Part shown: piece by piece, positions 19,701 through 23,656 of the stretch
Numbering within the stretch: position 1 is the first letter of the stretch
Layout: every line of letters starts with the position of its first letter
Source: Chara braunii
Taxonomy: Eukaryota; Streptophyta; Charophyceae; Charales; Characeae
Direction of reading: 5' to 3'
Assembly (NCBI GenBank): GCA_003427395.1
Contig: BFEA01000389.1
Location: forward strand, 792,098-815,753
Length of the DNA stretch: 23,656 nt
The notes under the pieces: generated by a model
The model's database searches: none
Seen by the model: the letters and a program-made list of their open reading frames with translations, nothing else
What the model was told of the DNA's origin: nothing
Translations under genes and position numbers: made by a program

Positions 19701-20175
19701 GCGTTTCCACCTGCCGTTTCCGTTTAACGTCCGACTTTGTTTACCACCGACTCCGAAATATTACGCAGTGTCCAAAATCTCTTGTCCTCATTTGTTGGGT
19801 ATTCACCAAACGCGATGGTTAACGTGTCGTGCATATCCAGAAATGCAGACCGATTTGTTGGGTGTTCACGAAACCCGTATGAACGCGAACGATGTCCTCA
19901 GATAAGCATAAATCGTCAGTGGAAGGTAAGATTGCGGACAATATCGTTTGATCAAGGGGATTGAAGGCAGTTGCAGTAACACATCGGGCGGAGCTGCATA
20001 ACCCTGTGCATGTGCATTGCTTAAAGGCATGTGGAACCTCGTGACTGTTCAGTTCGGGACTTGGCGACTAGGTGTGGGCGTGGCCACGGAAGGTCCCATT
20101 GGCCAACTCTATTTACGAGTGTCTACGTGCCTGTGTGTGTCGTTTGGTATGTGCGCGTGGTGTGTAGGGTGCGTA
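19701..20175. other. Upstream flank of ORF2 copy 2, no separate gene seen
   Basis: No repeat motif copies occur here. The sequence just before ORF2 copy 2 reads GGTGTGTAGGGTGCG, echoing TTGTGTAGGGAGTGCG before copy 1. Homology between the two copies may therefore begin slightly upstream of the coding region. Confidence 0.4.
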
Positions 20176-21100
20176 ATGGAGGCGACCTTTTCGACACCAC
20201 GACTCATGGAGTCGATCTTCTCGACACCACGGACCATGAGTCCCGAGACGCACATTCGCTTAGCAGAACTGTTTCCTCCTTATGCGAAATCCGTAAGGCA
20301 TTTCAACGATGTTACTTCGATCCATGGAGCGACCAGTCAGGACTTTGAAGAGGACCCATGGATGACCGTCGTCCCGTGCATGGACGGGCATCTTGACAGT
20401 TGGTGCGAGGGCAATTGGGCCGCCATGGAGAGTGGCTGCCCTTCGGCAAGCCAGTACAAGTTCGCCAACATGTTAGAGTTTGGGAACCTCATCCCACTGC
20501 CTGACGCTGTCCTCGGACAGAAGTTCCTGAACCGTATGCGCAGAGCACTAAGCTGCATTAGCCGCTATTTCAGTCGCCTCGAGTGCCACTACGTCAGGTC
20601 GTCGCCACAAACTTGGGGACGCTCGCGGAAACAAGAGTTGATGGACTGCGCTCGTCACTGCTCGTTCCTGAAGCAGTACCCACTCCGGGATTTCTCCACA
20701 AGCTGTGTAATACTGTTGTGTGCGGTTGACTGTGTCCGGATCTGATTTCGCCAAAGTTCTATGTGTCGCTACTTCGAACAAAAGTAGGAAACTCGTCGAT
20801 GCAGTTGTGCTTGCATCACGCAACAAGGTGGTAATTGAGGGGTCTCTGCCGATGCGCGGGCGTGCTCGTGTAGATGGGTGGTGAGATTTGGTGATAGCAG
20901 GGCAGGTCCAAAACTTTTCGTTGTGGCATGAGGTGGAGGAGAAAGTGTCTGACATACGGGACTGTATAGGGAATTCCTTAGCACGACCCGGAGTGTTTGT
21001 TAGGATGAAATACATGTACGTTTTTTCGGAGAGTGCATCAGTCGACGAACCGCAGATCCACGTATACAGATCATCAATGAATGCTTTGTATGGCTTCGGT
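20176..21100 (+). pseudogene. ORF2 copy 2: diverged, broken paralogue of the gene at 4323-5257
   Basis: The front frame starts at ATG 20176 and ends at the stop at 20743-20745. It carries DFEEDPWM, VVP, LDSW, YKFA, GNLIPLP and RKQELMDCA, matching copy 1 in order and spacing. Similarity is about 40% by eye. The matching back part is in another frame, open from 20711 (just after a TAA at 20708-20710). It contains YCCV, SGSDF, VLCVA, KLVDAVVLAS, then an in-frame TGA at 20882-20884, then IAGQV, LWHEVE, VFVRMKY and SSMNALYGFGS. Similarity to copy 1 ends near 21100, although the frame runs to 21226. No ORF1-like sequence accompanies it. The interruptions differ from those in copy 1 in phase and position, so the copies decayed independently. 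Function is unknown. Confidence 0.6.
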
Positions 21101-21226
21101 TCACGACCTCGTCCCCGGGTAATCCCGAATGTCACTAGATCTGGACGGTTCGTCAGACCTTGTGTTCAAGGGAAAAGAAGGGAGAGGTGTGAGAGGCTTG
21201 TGTGCTGCCGAAAATGGCAGATTTGA

Positions 21227-21705
21227 AGTAGTGGAGAGAGCAATGAAACACCCGTGGACGCGTTCACGGGGCCGAGCTAGGAGGGCAGACGTATTTACGG
21301 CCGCATCCGCGGCCTGGTACCGGGTCCGCGCCGCGGACCCGATTTTACCAGATTTTTCCTGAATTAAATAATAGGCCAAAAAAAACAAAAACAAATATGG
21401 GGTTGTAGGGAATTTTAAGCCCTACAACCCCATTTTTTTGTTTTTTGGAATCCGACTTTGTTTAGGATTTTTTAAAAATCAAAAACTAAATCAAAAACTA
21501 AATTCGATTTGAAGAAAATTAAAAACAAAAATATAAAGAAAGCTGGATTTTTTTTTTGTCATTTTTTATTATCAGGTATATGGTCCCTGAGTTCACCTGT
21601 AGTTTTTAGAAATGAATTTCTGTTTTTTGCAGGGGTATGAGGTGTTTTAGAAGAATAGAGATGCAAAATTTGAAAATAAATAAACAAAAAACTTGAAAGA
21701 AAAGG
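21227..21705. other. Transition from balanced to AT-rich DNA; hairpins only
   Basis: GC content drops sharply near 21360. GGGTCCGCG and CGCGGACCC form a perfect palindrome at 21322-21340. 21440-21705 is A/T-rich without a gene. Confidence 0.5.
21397..21433. other. Perfect 14-bp stem-loop
   Basis: ATGGGGTTGTAGGG at 21397-21410 is complementary to CCCTACAACCCCAT at 21420-21433, with a 9-base loop AATTTTAAG. Flanking A-rich and T-rich sequence extends the pairing outward. It lies right at the composition change after ORF2 copy 2. Confidence 0.9.
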
Positions 21706-21706
21706 T

Positions 21707-21731
21707 TTGATTGATTGATTGATTGATTGAT

Positions 21732-21771
<40 letters not shown>

Positions 21772-22008
21772 TGTGTGTGTGTGCGCGCGCCGGGGAAAGC
21801 TGCGCGGCGCGGGGAGATGCAGGGAGGTGCGGAGAAAGTTGTGTGTGTGTGTGTGTGAGTGTGTGTGTGTGTNTGTGTGTGTGTGTGTGTGTCTATGTTT
21901 ACCTGTATATTTTATATATATATATGTATATATATATATTTATATATATATGAGTGTTCTTATTTATTTGTTATTAATGAGTGTGTCTGTGTGTGTGTCT
22001 CTGTGTGT

Positions 22009-22055
<47 letters not shown>
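21707..22055 (+). repeat. Compound microsatellite: (TTGA)n, (TG)n, (TA)n, (TG)n
   Basis: TTGA units run 21707-21733 and TG runs about 21735-21781, then GC-rich 21783-21814. TG runs continue at about 21840-21892 with an N at 21873, TA-rich sequence at about 21910-21950, and TG again at about 21980-22055. The GC-rich insert is repeated at the end of the window. Confidence 0.95.
21783..21814 (+). repeat. GC-rich module, copy 1
   Basis: This module reads GCGCGCGCCGGGGAAAGC then TGCGCGGCGCGGGG. It recurs almost identically at about 23624-23656, each time directly after a TG run. Confidence 0.85.
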
Positions 22056-22057
<2 letters not shown>

Positions 22058-22629
22058 TGTGGGTGTACTTACATCTGGCGGAAATTTTTTGGTCCAGTTC
22101 CAGGGTCTGCTTACTTCCGTATCTTGGCGACTCGGAGTTGTAGGGTCGGTTGCATCGCTGTATGTTAAAAACTGTGTTTGTATGTTTAACCTTATAGGGT
22201 TTTTTTTTTTAGGGAGGAAGAAAGGAGAAACCGTCCTATCGTATTATTCGTATAGTTTTTTTTTGGGATGGAAAGATATCTTCGTTTTTTTTATATTAAT
22301 AATTTATTAGTATTATAGGTGTTTATTTTGGTAGGCTGGCCGTGTTTTGTGTGCTTGTGCTTTTTGTCGACTCGTAGTTCTGTGGGCGGGATTTGTAAGC
22401 GTTTTTTCCGCAGGCGCTTACATCTTTTTTGGAGCTATCTTTTTCCTTTTTTTCTTTCAATCGTGTTTTTCCATTTTTTGTCGTATACGTGTATTTGTTT
22501 TTTTTGGTGTTTTGTTTTTTGCGTATGGGGTCTTTTTTTTTAAAAAAAAGAGAGAGGGTTATTTGATTTTGGCGAGGGAGGGTATTTTTTGGGAATGTGG
22601 ATTTGGAGGGGGGGGGGGGTTTCGGGGGT
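22056..22629 (+). other. T/G-biased low-complexity DNA, no gene seen
   Basis: The plus strand is very rich in T and G, with T-runs and a G-run at 22608-22618. Open frames here are hydrophobic (Phe, Val, Cys) because of composition and show no start context or domain. Confidence 0.55.
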
Positions 22630-23504
22630 TCTTAGAGATACGGCTCCAATGTTTCTGGGCGTTTCAAATTTACTTTTGGGGCAGCCGGCGCGTTTCGTAT
22701 TAATGTGGTGCTTTTTGTTTTTAGTAAGTGTCTTTTTTGTTTATTTCAAGTTTCCTTGGAGTTATTTTCTCGTCTTTTTCTATGGGGTTTAATTTGTCCT
22801 GTTGGTGTGAAGTGTAGAGTTTGTGTTATAGGTTGTGAAGTTTTGTCTCAGGTGAGGTTTTTTCTTTTGGGGGGTTATTTAGGTAGAGGGGTGGGGGTAG
22901 GGGTTTTAACCTGGGTGACGGAAAGGTAGTGTTGTTCCGGTCGTCAGGTGAAGGGATGGGGTTGGGGGGTGTTCGTTTTTTTTGGTTCGGGCGTAAGGGT
23001 TGGCCGTTTGGTCTTTCTTTTTATTTTGTGTATTTTTTGGGGGAGATAACATGTTAATCGGGTTTTTTTTTTTGGAGCAACGACTTCAGTGTTTCTGGGT
23101 AGTCTAATTTTTTATTTTTTTGGAAGGTGGCGATTTTGTGGTGTCTTGTTTTTAGTCAGTGTCCTTTAGCTTGTGTCTTTTTTATAAGTTTCTCGTTTTC
23201 GTGGAATTATATTCGCTCATCATTTTCTAGACACTTTGTATTGCGATGGGGTTCTCTTTGTCATGTTCTGCTTTAGCGCGCTTGCGTAGGTGTGACGTGT
23301 TTGTATTTTGGAAGGTGAGATATCTACTTGGGTGGGGCAGTGGGGATACTTGCTTGAGTGCCGAGAAAGGTAGTGTTTTGTGTTGCAGTCGTCACCTGAA
23401 GGGGTGAGATTGGGGTGTATTTGTTTTTACTTCTTTGTTTGTGGGTGAGGGCTGGCCGTCTGGGCTTTTTTTTGGCTTGCGTATTTTTTTGGGAGGGTAA
23501 CATC
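22630..23504 (+). repeat. Tandem pair of diverged T/G-rich ~440-bp units
   Basis: GTTTCTGGG at 22651 recurs at 23091, an offset of 440. Later blocks line up in order: GGTAGTGTT, then GTCGTCA(G or C)(G or C)TGAAGGG, GGCTGGCCGT or GGTTGGCCGT, and a terminal GTATTTTTTGGG-like stretch ending AGATAACAT or GGGTAACAT at about 23053 and 23504. A further GGCTGGCCGTG at 22335 hints at a truncated earlier unit. Confidence 0.8.
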
Positions 23505-23519
23505 CTTCTTTGTATGCAT

Positions 23520-23591
23520 TTTATAAATGTGTATATTTTATAATTCTATATATGTATGTGTGTGTTCTTATTTATTTGTAATTTGTGAGTA

Positions 23592-23631
<40 letters not shown>

Positions 23632-23656
23632 CCAGGGAAAGGTGCGCGGCGCGGGG
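23520..23656 (+). repeat. Second copy of the TA-rich / (TG)n / GC-rich modules
   Basis: GTATATTTTATA, then GTTCTTATTTATTTGT, a TG run (about 23590-23622) and the GC-rich module (about 23624-23656) all have counterparts at 21783-22055. Module order differs: here the GC-rich module follows the TA block, whereas earlier it precedes it. The window ends inside the module. Confidence 0.85.

Noticed and set aside
20017-20175. Upstream extension of ORF2 copy 2 from a TTG at 20017
   Set aside because: The extra residues have no counterpart in copy 1, and the first in-frame ATG that fits the paralogue is at 20176.

Overview
The window looks like nuclear, repeat-rich eukaryotic DNA. There are long dinucleotide microsatellites (CT, CA/GA, TG, TA), homopolymer tracts, diverged tandem arrays, several long palindromes and decayed transposon-like genes. 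I see no compact operons, ribosome binding sites, rRNA or intact conserved host gene. I cannot name the species. The one protein family I recognise (DUF7869-like, from memory) is scattered across algae, oomycetes, cnidarians and other eukaryotes. Single N bases inside microsatellites suggest a consensus from noisy reads.

Layout: 1-3250 is AT-rich, low-complexity DNA. It contains a small inverted-repeat element (1147-1507) whose arms enclose CA/GA runs. 3255-4110 is a diverged repeat field. 4323-8420 (minus strand) is the main coding remnant. ORF1 (5396-8420) is a long, broken gene with a Cys-rich/HTH-like front, a DUF7869-like predicted RNase H-fold core and a small C-terminal beta-rich module. 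ORF2 (4323-5257) follows it on the same strand and is a broken gene of unknown family. 9230-12750 is a tandem array with a unit of about 732 bp. 13448-14442 is a ~1 kb palindrome with an 11-base loop. A tRNA-Cys-like relic lies at 14545-14617. 14750-16260 holds minisatellites and a C-run. 16270-16620 is GT-rich. 17187-17460 is a second palindrome. 17601-17840 carries 30-bp and 17-bp tandem repeats. 17960-19700 is a second array (~656-bp unit). 20176-21100 (plus strand) is a second, diverged and broken copy of ORF2 without ORF1. 21700-23656 is a strongly T/G-biased block with TG/TA runs and a ~440-bp tandem repeat.

Two observations deserve most attention. First, ORF2 occurs twice, about 15 kb apart and on opposite strands. 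The copies share a distinctive protein signature but are strongly diverged, and one lies directly behind the transposase-like ORF1. This suggests a little-described DNA transposon whose second protein is unrecognised. Second, a 24-bp motif (arms GAAGTTCG and CGAACTTC around an 8-base asymmetric centre) recurs about 27 times between 8.76 and 19.7 kb in both orientations, and both large tandem arrays are built around it. All family names, repeat counts and identities here are by eye; no database was searched.
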